Source: Cellulomonas sp. Leaf334 (lineage in GTDB: Bacteria > Actinomycetota > Actinomycetes > Actinomycetales > Cellulomonadaceae). From it: a DNA stretch of 64,000 bases. Shown piece by piece: positions 9,163 through 16,932 of this stretch (the stretch's first letter is position 1; each line of letters begins with the position of its first letter). The stretch is taken from positions 794,827-858,826 of the forward strand of contig NZ_LMOO01000005.1 of assembly GCF_001424195.1 (NCBI RefSeq), given 5' to 3'. Made by a program: the position numbers and the translations under genes. The notes beneath the pieces were generated by a model. It searched no databases and was not told the DNA's origin. It saw nothing but the letters and a program-made list of their open reading frames with translations.

Positions 9163-9527
9163 TCGGCACCCTGCTCCTCGTCGCACCGAGCCCGTCGCCG
9201 ACGGACGTCACGATCGACGGCACACCGCTGGGCTCCCCGGGGTTCCTCGGCTTCGTGTTCACGTTCGCGCTCGCGGTCGCCGTCGTCTTCCTGTTCCTGT
9301 CGCTCACCAAGCAGCTGCGGATCGTCGACCGCCGAGCGAAGACGCTGGGGCTCGACGACGAGGACGACCGCGCGGCCGGTCCGCACGCGGACCTCGGGCT
9401 GGTCGACGCCGGCGCCGGTGGGCCGGACCCCGAGGTCGACGCGGACGTCGAGGTCGCACCCCGGGACGTCCTGCCCGACGACCAGCCGCCCCGGAGCACG
9501 CCGGACGACCCGAGCGCCTCCCGATGA
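9159..9527 (+). CDS. Small membrane protein with acidic tail
   Basis: A 122-residue protein. One confident transmembrane helix (about residues 28-48) precedes a short basic segment ([14 protein letters not shown]), and the rest is an acidic Asp/Pro-rich tail predicted to be disordered and cytoplasmic. Small proteins of this kind are common downstream of mca in actinobacteria, but I know of no assigned function. The ATG overlaps the mca stop (ATGA) and its stop overlaps the start of the nitrilase, so all three are probably co-translated. Confidence 0.7.
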   Translation: MIGTLLLVAPSPSPTDVTIDGTPLGSPGFLGFVFTFALAVAVVFLFLSLTKQLRIVDRRAKTLGLDDEDDRAAGPHADLGLVDAGAGGPDPEVDADVEVAPRDVLPDDQPPRSTPDDPSASR

Positions 9528-10357
9528 GTCCCGCGCCCCAGCCGCCGCAGCGTCCGTCCGTGCGGGTGACGGTGGCGCAGCTGCAGGTCAGTGACGACCA
9601 CACGGCCAACCGCGAGGTCGTCGAGGACGCGTTCCAGACGGCGTCCCGGGCGAGCGCCGACGTGCTGGTGCTGCCGGAGTACGCCTCCGGGTTCGACCCT
9701 CGTGGTGTCGGCGTCGAGCATGCGGAGCCGCTCGACGGCCCGTTCGTGACGATGCTCCGCACGCGCGCGAGGGCGACGGGTGTGGCGGTGCTGGCAGGGA
9801 CGACCCTCCCTGCGGACGGCGACGACCCGCGTGCGGTGAACGCGGTCGTGGCCGTCGACGGGTCCGGTGCACTGGTCGGCGTCTACCGCAAGGTGCACCT
9901 GTACGACGCGTTCGGGCAGCGGGAGTCGGACCGGCTGGTGCCGGGTCCGTCGGACGCGCCGCCCCTCGTGCTCGAGGTGGGCGGCCTGACGTTCGGGGTG
10001 CTGACCTGCTACGACCTGCGGTTCCCGGAGTCGGCGCGCCGGCTGGTCGACGCGGGTGCACAGGTGCTCGTGGTCCCTGCCGCGTGGGCGTCCGGCGAGC
10101 TGAAGGCGATGCACTGGCGGACGCTGGCCATCGCCCGGGCCATCGAGAACACCGCCGCGGTGGTCGCCGTCGGGCAGGCCGGCCGGGGTGTCGTCGGGCG
10201 CTCGCTCGTGGTGGCGCCCGACGGGGTCGTCGGCCTGGAGATGGACGCCGAGCCGCAGGTGCGGACGGTCGATGTGGACGGTGCGGCGCTGCTGCGCGTC
10301 CGGGAGCAGAACCCGTCGCTGGGCAACCGGCGCTACGCGGTCGTCCCTGTCGTCTGA
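9524..10357 (+). CDS. Carbon-nitrogen hydrolase (nitrilase superfamily amidase)
   Basis: A 277-residue enzyme with the complete nitrilase-superfamily catalytic triad: Glu52 in VLPEYASGF, Lys123 in YRKVHLYDAF and Cys162 in LTCYDLRFPE. Residue pattern and length fit the Nit1/Nit2-like amidase branch (omega-amidase or deaminated-glutathione amidase type). The substrate cannot be read from sequence. Its coupling to mca by two 4-nt overlaps suggests, as inference only, a role in removing damaged or side-reaction thiol products. The ATG at 9524 sits inside the upstream stop. Confidence 0.85.
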   Translation: MSPAPQPPQRPSVRVTVAQLQVSDDHTANREVVEDAFQTASRASADVLVLPEYASGFDPRGVGVEHAEPLDGPFVTMLRTRARATGVAVLAGTTLPADGDDPRAVNAVVAVDGSGALVGVYRKVHLYDAFGQRESDRLVPGPSDAPPLVLEVGGLTFGVLTCYDLRFPESARRLVDAGAQVLVVPAAWASGELKAMHWRTLAIARAIENTAAVVAVGQAGRGVVGRSLVVAPDGVVGLEMDAEPQVRTVDVDGAALLRVREQNPSLGNRRYAVVPVV

Positions 10358-10361
10358 GCCG

Positions 10362-11096
10362 TCAGGCGGACCCGTACGACGCCAGGGACACGGCGACGTA
10401 GTGGCAGCCGTACCCGACCACCGTCAGCACGTGGAAGATCTCGTGGAACCCGAACCAGCGGGGGCTCGGGTTGGGCCACTTGGTGCCGTACACCACCGCG
10501 CCGAGCGTGTACGCGAGGCCGCCGCCGGCGATGAGCAGGACGATCGCGAGGCCGCCGGACCGGTAGAAGTCCGGGAAGAACCAGACCGCGACCCAGCCGA
10601 GCGCCACGTACACCGGGACGTAGACCCAGCGGGGCGCGCCGAGCCAGAACACGCGCGCGAGCAGGCCGACGATCGCGCCCGACCAGACGACGATCAGCAG
10701 CGTGCGGGCGGTGTCGGCGGGCAGCAGCAGCAACGTCAGGGGCGTATAGGTGCCGGCGATGATGAGGAAGATGTTCGTGTGGTCGAGCCGGCGCAGGACC
10801 CCGGCGACCTTGGGCGACCAGTGGCCCCGGTGGTAGACCGCGCTGGTGCCGAAGAGCATGACGGCGGTGACGCCGAAGACGGCGGTGGACCACTTGGCGA
10901 GCGGCGTCGGCGACAGGACGACCAGCACGACCGACGCGACGAGCACGAACGGGGTCACGCCGGCGTGGATCCAGCCCCGCAGGTGCGGCTTCACGCTCTC
11001 GGCGACCCGCTCGACCAGTCCCTCGTGCTCGACCTCGGGCGACGCCGGGGCCGGTGCGCCCGGCTGTCCGGGGGCGGGCGCGGGGGAGGAGCTCAT
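10362..11096 (-). CDS. trhA: TrhA/hemolysin III family membrane protein (PAQR superfamily)
   Basis: A 244-residue protein with about seven hydrophobic helices from residue 45 to the end. The superfamily's metal-binding features are present: SAVYHRGHW near residue 84, RLDHTNIF near 106, and FHEIFHVLTVVG near 218, which supply the three conserved histidines and an aspartate. Despite the old hemolysin III name, characterised members act in membrane-fluidity homeostasis. A Pro/Ala-rich cytoplasmic N-terminus precedes the helices. It is convergent with the nitrilase gene, only 4 nt apart. A two-copy palindrome lies just upstream and probably controls it. Confidence 0.85.
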   Translation of the reverse strand: MSSSPAPAPGQPGAPAPASPEVEHEGLVERVAESVKPHLRGWIHAGVTPFVLVASVVLVVLSPTPLAKWSTAVFGVTAVMLFGTSAVYHRGHWSPKVAGVLRRLDHTNIFLIIAGTYTPLTLLLLPADTARTLLIVVWSGAIVGLLARVFWLGAPRWVYVPVYVALGWVAVWFFPDFYRSGGLAIVLLIAGGGLAYTLGAVVYGTKWPNPSPRWFGFHEIFHVLTVVGYGCHYVAVSLASYGSA

Positions 11097-11121
11097 GGAC
11101 CGGACTCGATTCGTCAGCGGG

Positions 11122-11155
11122 AACCTACGACACCGTAGGTTACGACAGCGTAGGT
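11122..11155 (-). promoter_or_regulatory. Two-copy palindromic operator upstream of the TrhA gene
   Basis: AACCTACG (11122-11129) and CGTAGGTT (11134-11141) form a perfect dyad around ACAC. A second, imperfect copy follows at once: TTACG (11140-11144), ACAG, then CGTAGGT (11149-11155). The CGTAGG half-sites are exactly 15 bp apart. The block begins 26 nt upstream of the TrhA ATG and includes a TACGGT -10-like string on the minus strand. A TetR-type regulator is plausible; none is encoded next to it. Confidence 0.6.
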
Positions 11156-11305
11156 AAGGTGTCGACCACGCCGTGGGCGATGTGACGCGGTCGACGCGAC
11201 AGCATCGAAACTACCCCGCGCCGGCCCACCGGCGGGAGCTGTGAAGGTCCCGTGCGCTGACGTCCCACGGGCAGGGGACCGGGTCCGCCGAGCGCCCCCG
11301 GCGAG

Positions 11306-11311
11306 TACGGT
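11306..11311 (+). promoter_or_regulatory. Possible -10 (TACGGT) of uppS
   Basis: TACGGT lies about 36 nt before the chosen GTG start. It would give a short leader containing the GAAGGAG ribosome site. No convincing -35 was found. Confidence 0.35.
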
Positions 11312-11347
11312 GAGCGAGTTCCCGTCGCCTGGACCGAAGGAGTGCGC

Positions 11348-12109
11348 GTGCGTCTGCCCCACCCGCTCTACGGGCTGTACGAGCGTCGGCTGGCGGCGTC
11401 GCTCCCGGAGGACGGACTGCCCCGCCACGTCGGCGTCATCCTCGACGGCAACCGCCGGTGGGCACGCAGCGTGGGGGAGTCCACCCGGCACGGGCACCAG
11501 GCGGGCGCGGACAAGATCGCCGACCTGCTCGAGTGGAGCGAGGACATCGGGGTCGAGGTCGTCACGCTCTGGATGCTGTCCACGGACAACCTCGCCCGCA
11601 GCGCCGACGAGCTCGAGCCGCTGCTGCGGATCATCGAGGACGCCGTGGCGGCACTCGCGGCCACCGGCCGGTGGCGGATCCAGGCCGTCGGGGCGCTCGA
11701 GCTGCTGCCCGAGCAGACTGTGCGGGCCCTCGTGGCCGCGCAGGACGCGACGGCCCTGGTCGTCGGCCTGCACGTGAACGTGGCGGTCGGCTACGGCGGG
11801 CGCAAGGAGATCGCCGACGCCGTGAAGTCGTTCCTGCGGGAGCACGCCGACGCCGGCTCGAGCCTGGACGAGCTCGCCGAGGCGTTCGACGTCGAGCACA
11901 TCGCCGAGCACCTGTACACGAAGGGGCAGCCGGACCCCGAGCTCGTGATCCGTACGTCGGGGGAGCAGCGGCTCGGCGGGTTCCTGCTCTGGCAGAGCGC
12001 GCACTCGGAGTTCTACTTCTGCGAGGCGTACTGGCCCGACTTCCGACGTGTCGACTTCCTGCGCGCGGTGCGCGCGTACGCCGCGCGGGAGCGCCGCGGC
12101 GGACGCTGA
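11348..12109 (+). CDS. uppS: Isoprenyl diphosphate synthase (cis-prenyltransferase, UppS family)
   Basis: A 253-residue cis-prenyltransferase that extends a short allylic diphosphate with isopentenyl diphosphate to make polyprenyl carrier lipid for the cell wall. Catalytic Asp33 is in VILDGNRRWAR, and the conserved C-terminal block EFYFCEAYWPDF follows RTSGEQRLGGFLLWQ. Actinobacteria often have two such enzymes (short Z,E-farnesyl and long decaprenyl types), and sequence alone does not settle chain length. The GTG at 11348 is preferred over the in-frame GTG at 11342, because AAGGAG (11337-11342) is 5 nt from the former and overlaps the latter. Confidence 0.87.
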   Translation: MRLPHPLYGLYERRLAASLPEDGLPRHVGVILDGNRRWARSVGESTRHGHQAGADKIADLLEWSEDIGVEVVTLWMLSTDNLARSADELEPLLRIIEDAVAALAATGRWRIQAVGALELLPEQTVRALVAAQDATALVVGLHVNVAVGYGGRKEIADAVKSFLREHADAGSSLDELAEAFDVEHIAEHLYTKGQPDPELVIRTSGEQRLGGFLLWQSAHSEFYFCEAYWPDFRRVDFLRAVRAYAARERRGGR

Positions 12110-12484
12110 CGCCGTCCGGGTTAATTCTGCGGACGCCTGTCCAGGTCCCCCGGGGCCGATCTGCGGCTCCCACCTGCGGCTCTGCGGCGAGCCGGCCGTC
12201 GGGGCCGCGAAACGTCAGATGAACGGCGTGTAACACCTTCGCGTGCCTCCCCGTGGCGGCGTCCCGACGGGCTTATGTTCCGCCGTAGAGGACAGCGACC
12301 GCCGTCCCCGGGAGGCCAGCCCATGGAGCATCCGCTCCGGGAGGAGGGCCGGATCCGGCCCTCTGTTCCTGGAGGGGCCGACCGCCCCCGTCCCGTCGCC
12401 GTACGTCGGTGCGTGGTCCTGCTCTGGCAGGACGCCGGTGTCCGGTGCCCGTCTCGGCGCACCTAGCGCCAGAGGGAGCCTGCC
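12110..12484 (+). promoter_or_regulatory. Structured leader region of the PIN-PhoH gene
   Basis: This 375-nt gap holds no convincing protein gene. TATGTT at 12274-12279 is a candidate -10. Downstream are three compact hairpins: GGAGC/GCTCC around ATCC (12325-12338), a perfect 20-nt palindrome (12344-12363, GAGGGCCGGA followed by its complement), and GGCGC/GCGCC around ACCTA (12456-12470). The last ends just before the GGGAG ribosome site of the gene at 12485. The arrangement suggests a structured 5' leader. I recognise no known riboswitch class in it. Confidence 0.4.
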
Positions 12485-13864
12485 GTGGTCAGCAAGGCGC
12501 AGCTCGACCCCCAGTCGACGACCCCCGTCACCGTGACTGATGGCCGCAAGACCCACGTGCTCGACACCTCGGTGCTCCTCTCGGACCCGCGGGCGATCCT
12601 GCGGTTCGCGGAGCACGACGTGGTCCTCCCTGTCGTCGTCATCACGGAGCTGGAGGCCAAGCGGCACCACGCCGAGCTCGGGTACTTCGCCCGGTCCGCC
12701 CTGCGGATGCTGGACGACCTGCGCATCGAGCACGGCCGCCTCGACATCCCGATCCCCCTCGGCGACGACGGCGGCACCCTGCGGGTCGAGCTGAACCACA
12801 CCGATCCCAGCGCCCTGCCCGACGGTTTCCGGCTCGGCGACAACGACAGCCGGATCCTCGCCGTCGCGGCCAACCTCTCGGCCGAGGGGCGCGACGTCGT
12901 GGTCGTCTCGAAGGACCTGCCCATGCGCGTGAAGGCGTCGGCGGTGGGGCTGACCGCGGAGGAGTACCGCGCGGAGCTCGCGGTCGACTCCGGGTGGACC
13001 GGGATGGACGCCCTGGACCTGGCCGAGCAGCAGATGGCGGCCCTGTGGGAGCACGAGTCGGTGCCGCTCGCGGAGGTGGCGACCGGTTTCGGCGGGGGGA
13101 GCCAGAACCCCAACGACATGCTCTGCCACACCGGTGTCGTGCTGCACAGCCCTCGCGGGTCCGCTCTCGGGCGGGTCACCGCGGACAAGCACGTCCAGCT
13201 CGTCCGGGGCGACCAGGACGTGTTCGGCCTGCACGGACGCAGCGCGGAGCAGCGGATCGCGATCGACCTGCTGCTCGACGAGGAGATCGGCATCGTCTCG
13301 CTCGGCGGGCGCGCCGGGACCGGCAAGTCGGCGCTCGCGCTGTGCGCGGGGCTGGAGGCCGTGCTGGAGCGCCGGCAGCACCGCAAGGTCATGGTGTTCC
13401 GGCCCTTGTACGCGGTCGGTGGCCAGGACCTGGGCTACCTGCCGGGGAGCGCGGACGAGAAGATGAACCCGTGGGCGCAGGCCGTCTTCGACACCCTGGG
13501 GGCGCTCGTCTCCAAGGAGGTCGTCGAGGAGATCATGGACCGCGACATCCTCGAGGTGCTGCCGCTCACCCACATCCGCGGGCGCTCGCTGCACGACGCG
13601 TTCGTGATCGTCGACGAGGCCCAGTCCCTCGAGCGCAACGTCCTGCTGACCGTGCTGTCGCGCATCGGGCAGAGCTCGCGCGTGGTCCTCACGCACGACG
13701 TGGCACAGCGCGACAACCTGCGGGTGGGCCGGCACGACGGGGTCGCCGCCGTGATCGAGGCGCTCAAGGGCCACCCGCTGTTCGCGCACATCACGCTGAC
13801 GCGCTCGGAGCGCTCACCTGTCGCCGCCCTGGTGACCGAGCTGCTGGAGAGCATCGAGGTCTGA
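12485..13864 (+). CDS. phoH2: PIN domain-PhoH ATPase (PhoH2-type RNase/helicase)
   Basis: A 459-residue fusion. The N-terminal PIN nuclease (about 22-160) has acidic active-site residues Asp27 (VLDTSVL), Glu55 (ITELE), Asp119/Asp121 (GDND) and Asp144 (VSKDLP). The C-terminal PhoH ATPase has a Walker A GRAGTGKS (275-282) and a Walker B FVIVDEAQ near 370. Studied PhoH2 proteins unwind and cleave RNA and, in mycobacteria, pair with a small upstream antitoxin. No convincing overlapping antitoxin ORF is visible here. The GTG start has a GAGGGAG site upstream and a hairpin right before it. A terminator follows. Confidence 0.9.
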   Translation: MVSKAQLDPQSTTPVTVTDGRKTHVLDTSVLLSDPRAILRFAEHDVVLPVVVITELEAKRHHAELGYFARSALRMLDDLRIEHGRLDIPIPLGDDGGTLRVELNHTDPSALPDGFRLGDNDSRILAVAANLSAEGRDVVVVSKDLPMRVKASAVGLTAEEYRAELAVDSGWTGMDALDLAEQQMAALWEHESVPLAEVATGFGGGSQNPNDMLCHTGVVLHSPRGSALGRVTADKHVQLVRGDQDVFGLHGRSAEQRIAIDLLLDEEIGIVSLGGRAGTGKSALALCAGLEAVLERRQHRKVMVFRPLYAVGGQDLGYLPGSADEKMNPWAQAVFDTLGALVSKEVVEEIMDRDILEVLPLTHIRGRSLHDAFVIVDEAQSLERNVLLTVLSRIGQSSRVVLTHDVAQRDNLRVGRHDGVAAVIEALKGHPLFAHITLTRSERSPVAALVTELLESIEV

Positions 13865-13875
13865 GGCGCCGTCGG

Positions 13876-13908
13876 ACGCCCGGGCACCCGCAGCGGGGGC
13901 CCGGGCGT
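13876..13908. terminator. Hairpin between convergent phoH2 and marR-type genes
   Basis: ACGCCCGGGC (13876-13885) pairs perfectly with GCCCGGGCGT (13899-13908). CCCGC and GCGGG inside the loop can extend the stem. No T-tract. Confidence 0.7.
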
Positions 13909-13936
13909 TCTGCTGCGCCAGGGCGAGGTCCCGTGG

Positions 13937-14449
13937 TCAGTGGTCGGTGCCGTGCCCGTCGTGGTCGTGCCCGTGGTGGTCGTGCCCGTCGTACCCTCCG
14001 TGCCCCGCGTCGAGCTCCCGGACCAGCGCGCCGAGCCCGATGCCGAGCGCGCGCCGTTCGTCGGGGCTCAGCCGCCCGAGCAGCCGGCCGTGGTGCTCGC
14101 TCAGATCGGCACCCACCCGCTCGGCGACGTCCAGCCCGGCGGCGGTCAGCTGCAGCCGGTACAGGCGACGGTCGTCGGCGTCACGCTCGCGACTGAGCCA
14201 GCCGCGGTCCACCATGCCCGCGGCGAGGCGACTGACCGTGCTCTTCTCGAGCCCGAGCCGGGCGGCCAGCTCCTGCTGGGACAGCTCCCCCGCCTCGACC
14301 AGCTCGCCGAGCGCGAAGGTCTCCGACACGGACAGCCGGATGCCGGCGTGCTCGTGGGGCCGCTGGACCGACTCGAGGAAGCCGCTCGAGCGCACGATCT
14401 GCTGGATGAAGCGGCGCAGCGCGTCGTCAGGGAAGGTTGTGTTCTGCAA
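13937..14449 (-). CDS. MarR family regulator with His/Asp-rich C-terminal tail
   Basis: A 170-residue winged-helix regulator. Helices around 44-80 (SVSETFALGELVEAGELS, then LGLEKSTVSRLAAGMVDRGW) form the DNA-binding part, followed by the wing RERDADDRRLYRLQLT. Residues 149-170 form an unusual tail with eight histidines plus several Asp and Gly, a likely metal-binding stretch. The only available upstream start in this frame is TTG at 14449, with no good SD; a stop codon lies four codons before it. It is divergent from the methyltransferase gene, across two matching palindromes, one of which covers its start codon. That predicts autorepression. Confidence 0.85.
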   Translation of the reverse strand: MQNTTFPDDALRRFIQQIVRSSGFLESVQRPHEHAGIRLSVSETFALGELVEAGELSQQELAARLGLEKSTVSRLAAGMVDRGWLSRERDADDRRLYRLQLTAAGLDVAERVGADLSEHHGRLLGRLSPDERRALGIGLGALVRELDAGHGGYDGHDHHGHDHDGHGTDH

Positions 14450-14490
14450 CTGTTTCGCCTACTGTCGCCGTAAGAGTTGTGACGTACAAC
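14436..14490. promoter_or_regulatory. Paired palindromic operators in the marR/methyltransferase divergent promoter
   Basis: Two copies of GTTGT-N5-(A/G)CAAC lie at 14436-14450 and 14476-14490, 40 bp apart centre to centre. The second is a perfect dyad that extends to AGTTGT/ACAACT. The first covers the TTG start codon of the MarR gene. Both sit between the two divergent genes, the usual place for MarR self-regulation. Confidence 0.65.
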
Positions 14491-14507
14491 TGTAGGGGAG
14501 ATCGTTC

Positions 14508-15122
14508 ATGACCGACACCGAGCACCACCACGGGCGTGGGCGCCTGCACGGCCACCTGACCCCCCACGGCCACGGGATGGGCCCCATGAACGACCCGGCG
14601 CGGTACGCGCGCGTCTCCGGTCGCCTGTCGGGCCGGCTCTACCGGCGCGTCGCCCGCGACGTCGCTGCCCTCCGGCTCCCCGACGGGGCGCGCGTGCTCG
14701 ACGTCGGCACCGGCCCCGGGAGCGTGCCGCGCCTCATCGCGGGGGCCGCGCCCGGGCTCCGGGTCGACGGGATCGACCTCGCGCCCGAGATGATCGCCTG
14801 GGCGCAGCAGACCGTCACGCCAGGCGTCACCTACACCGTCGCCGACGCCGCCGCGCTGCCGTTCCCCGACGCCACGTTCGACGTCGTCGTCTCCAGCCTC
14901 AGCCAGCACCACTGGGCCGACCCGGTCGCCGGTCTGCGGGAGATCCGCCGCGTGCTGCGCCCCGGCGGCCAGGCGTGGGTGTACGACATGCGGTGGGCGC
15001 TCCCGGAGACGAGCACCGTGTCCGCGGGGCTCGGCGCCGGGACGTCCGTCGTGCGCGAGCGGCGGCTCGCCCGGACCTCGTGGCTGAACCCCGTCGGGCG
15101 CCTCGTGCTGCGTCCCGCCTGA
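14508..15122 (+). CDS. SAM-dependent methyltransferase with His-rich N-terminus
   Basis: A 204-residue class I methyltransferase. The SAM-binding loop VLDVGTGPGSVPRL (about 64-77), the acidic strand end GIDLAPEM and the post-motif FDVVVSSLSQHHWADP with LRPGGQAWV are all visible (methyltransferase type 11 style). The first 22 residues hold seven histidines (HHH at 6-8, then HGH and HGHG), a striking match to the His-rich tail of the divergent MarR protein. GGGGAG lies 8 nt before the ATG. The acceptor is unknown; the context suggests a metal- or stress-linked small-molecule methylation under MarR control. Confidence 0.8.
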   Translation: MTDTEHHHGRGRLHGHLTPHGHGMGPMNDPARYARVSGRLSGRLYRRVARDVAALRLPDGARVLDVGTGPGSVPRLIAGAAPGLRVDGIDLAPEMIAWAQQTVTPGVTYTVADAAALPFPDATFDVVVSSLSQHHWADPVAGLREIRRVLRPGGQAWVYDMRWALPETSTVSAGLGAGTSVVRERRLARTSWLNPVGRLVLRPA

Positions 15123-15129
15123 CCGGCCG

Positions 15130-15852
15130 TCAGGCGTCGACGAACTTCCCGTCGGCGATGTGCAGCACGCGGTCGGCCAGCGACACCATGAGCGGGTCGT
15201 GGGTGGACACGATGGCGGTCATCCCCTCGGCCTCGACGACCGCGCGGATCAGCGCCATCACCGCCGTGCCGGTCTCGGTGTCCAGCTGCCCCGTCGGCTC
15301 GTCGGCCACCAGGAGGCGGGGGGAGTTGGCCAGCGAGCGGGCGATCGCGACGCGCTGCTGCTGACCGCCGGACAGCTCGCCGGGGCGCTGCAGAGCGTGC
15401 GGGCCGAGGCCGACCAGGTCGAGCAGGAGCTGCACGCGCGCCTCCCGGTCGGCGGTCGGCAGCTTGCGCAGCCGCAGCGGCACGCCGACGTTCTCCGCGG
15501 CCGACAGGACCGGCACCAGGCCGAACGTCTGGAACACGAACGAGACGACGTCGCGGCGCAGCTCGACCAGGCCACGCTCGTCGAGCGTCGAGACCTCCCG
15601 CCCGTCCACGACCACGCGGCCGCCGTCGGGCTTGTCCAGCCCGCCGATCACGTTGAGCAGCGTCGTCTTGCCGGATCCGGAGCGGCCGACGAGCGCGACC
15701 AGCTCACCGGGCGCGATCGTGAAGGACACGTCCTGGAGGGCGTGCACGGCGGCCGAGCCCGTGCCGTACGTGCGGCTGACGTGCTCGACGCGGACCACGG
15801 GCTCCGTGCCGGCGGAGGCCGTCGGGGCGGGGGTGGTGAGGGCGGTGGTCAC
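15130..15852 (-). CDS. ABC transporter ATPase (MacB/LolD type), last gene of permease operon
   Basis: A 240-residue ATP-binding subunit. Walker A is GRSGSGKTT near residue 55, the signature LSGGQQQR near 156, Walker B LLVADEPTG near 179 and the switch histidine in STHD near 214. Length and the QTFGLVPVLSAAENV segment fit the MacB/LolD/FtsE branch that works with FtsX-like permeases. The GTG at 15852 overlaps the upstream gene's TGA (GTGA), and AGGAGG lies 7 nt before it. It is the fourth gene of a minus-strand operon starting at 23009. Confidence 0.9.
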   Translation of the reverse strand: MTTALTTPAPTASAGTEPVVRVEHVSRTYGTGSAAVHALQDVSFTIAPGELVALVGRSGSGKTTLLNVIGGLDKPDGGRVVVDGREVSTLDERGLVELRRDVVSFVFQTFGLVPVLSAAENVGVPLRLRKLPTADREARVQLLLDLVGLGPHALQRPGELSGGQQQRVAIARSLANSPRLLVADEPTGQLDTETGTAVMALIRAVVEAEGMTAIVSTHDPLMVSLADRVLHIADGKFVDA

Positions 15853-16910
15853 CGGTCTGCCTCCTGGTCGGCGGGTGCAACGGGCGGAGCCGGGACGACG
15901 GGGACCGCCCCCGTGGGGGTCGCGGAGTGCCGGCCCGCAGGCCGAGCGGGGTCGCGCGTCGGCACCGGCCGGTCCGGCCACAGCGAGACGTGCGACTCCT
16001 CGAGCGCCAGCCGGACGCGGCCCACCAGGTTCAGGGCGTCCCGGTACTCACGCGGCAGCTGCACCCGGCCGGCCCGGTCGAGCACGGCCAGCTCCTCGGC
16101 GACCACGTGCTCGGTGCCGTCGTCGCTGGTGTGCGTCCGCCGGACGGTCTCGGAACTGGTGCGGCCGTCGCGGATGGCGACGGTCCGCTGCACGTGCTCG
16201 CTGACCCCGGGGTCGTGCGTCACGACGACGACCGTGGTGCCCAGCTCCCGGTTGACGGTGCGCAGGCCCTCGAGGACGTCGTGCGAGGTCGCGGAGTCGA
16301 GCTCACCCGTGGGCTCGTCGGCGAACAGGACCTGTGGCGCGTTGGACAGGGCGACCGCGATCGCGACGCGCTGCTGCTCGCCGCCGGACATCTGCCCCGG
16401 CCGGCGGTCGGCGCAGTAGCCGACGCCGAGGACCCCGAGCAGCTCGGACGCCCGACGGTCGCGCTCCTTGCGGGGGACCCCGGCGAGCGCCATCGGGAAG
16501 GCCACGTTCTCCGTGCCGGTCAGGTACGGCACGACGTTGCGGGCGGTCTGCTGCCAGACGAAGCCGACCATGGATCGCCGGTACTCCACCCGCTGCTTGC
16601 CCGACATCGCCATCAGGTCCCACGGGCCGACGCGCACCTTGCCCGCGGTGGGGACGTCCAGGCCGGACAGCACCGACAGCAGCGTCGACTTGCCCGAACC
16701 GGAGGCACCCACGATCGCGACGAGCTCGCCGTCCTCGACCAGCAGGTCCAGGCCCTGCAGCGCCTGCACCTCGACGCCCTCGGACTGGTAGATGCGCACC
16801 AGGGAGTCGCACACGATGAGCGCGTGCTCGCCGAAGTCCCCGGTCCGTCTCCGGGCGCGCGCCTCGAGCGTGTCCAGCGTCGGCTCCTCGACCGTCTGCA
16901 CCGCGTTCAT
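15849..16910 (-). CDS. ABC transporter ATPase with C-terminal AbrB-like extension
   Basis: A 353-residue protein, about 110 longer than a usual MacB-type ATPase. Walker A is GASGSGKST (68-76), signature MSGGEQQR (174-181), Walker B VLFADEPTG (194-202) and THD at 231-233. After the ATPase, residues 273-312 read AVLDRAGRVQLPREYRDAL followed by VRLALEESHVSLW. I recognise this as the swapped-hairpin pattern of SpoVT/AbrB or MazE domains. A Pro/Ala-rich tail ends the protein. AAGGAGG lies 6 nt before the ATG at 16910. The AbrB-like call is based on pattern only. Confidence 0.88.
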   Translation of the reverse strand: MNAVQTVEEPTLDTLEARARRRTGDFGEHALIVCDSLVRIYQSEGVEVQALQGLDLLVEDGELVAIVGASGSGKSTLLSVLSGLDVPTAGKVRVGPWDLMAMSGKQRVEYRRSMVGFVWQQTARNVVPYLTGTENVAFPMALAGVPRKERDRRASELLGVLGVGYCADRRPGQMSGGEQQRVAIAVALSNAPQVLFADEPTGELDSATSHDVLEGLRTVNRELGTTVVVVTHDPGVSEHVQRTVAIRDGRTSSETVRRTHTSDDGTEHVVAEELAVLDRAGRVQLPREYRDALNLVGRVRLALEESHVSLWPDRPVPTRDPARPAGRHSATPTGAVPVVPAPPVAPADQEADR

Positions 16911-16932
16911 CCGTGCCTCCTTGTCGTCGTGC

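Noticed and set aside
11342..11344. GTG start for uppS
   Set aside because: It overlaps the AAGGAG ribosome site; GTG 11348 has proper spacing.
12323..12466. 46-codon ORF upstream of the PIN-PhoH gene, a possible antitoxin
   Set aside because: It covers the hairpins, does not overlap the gene and has no antitoxin-like composition; better read as leader RNA.
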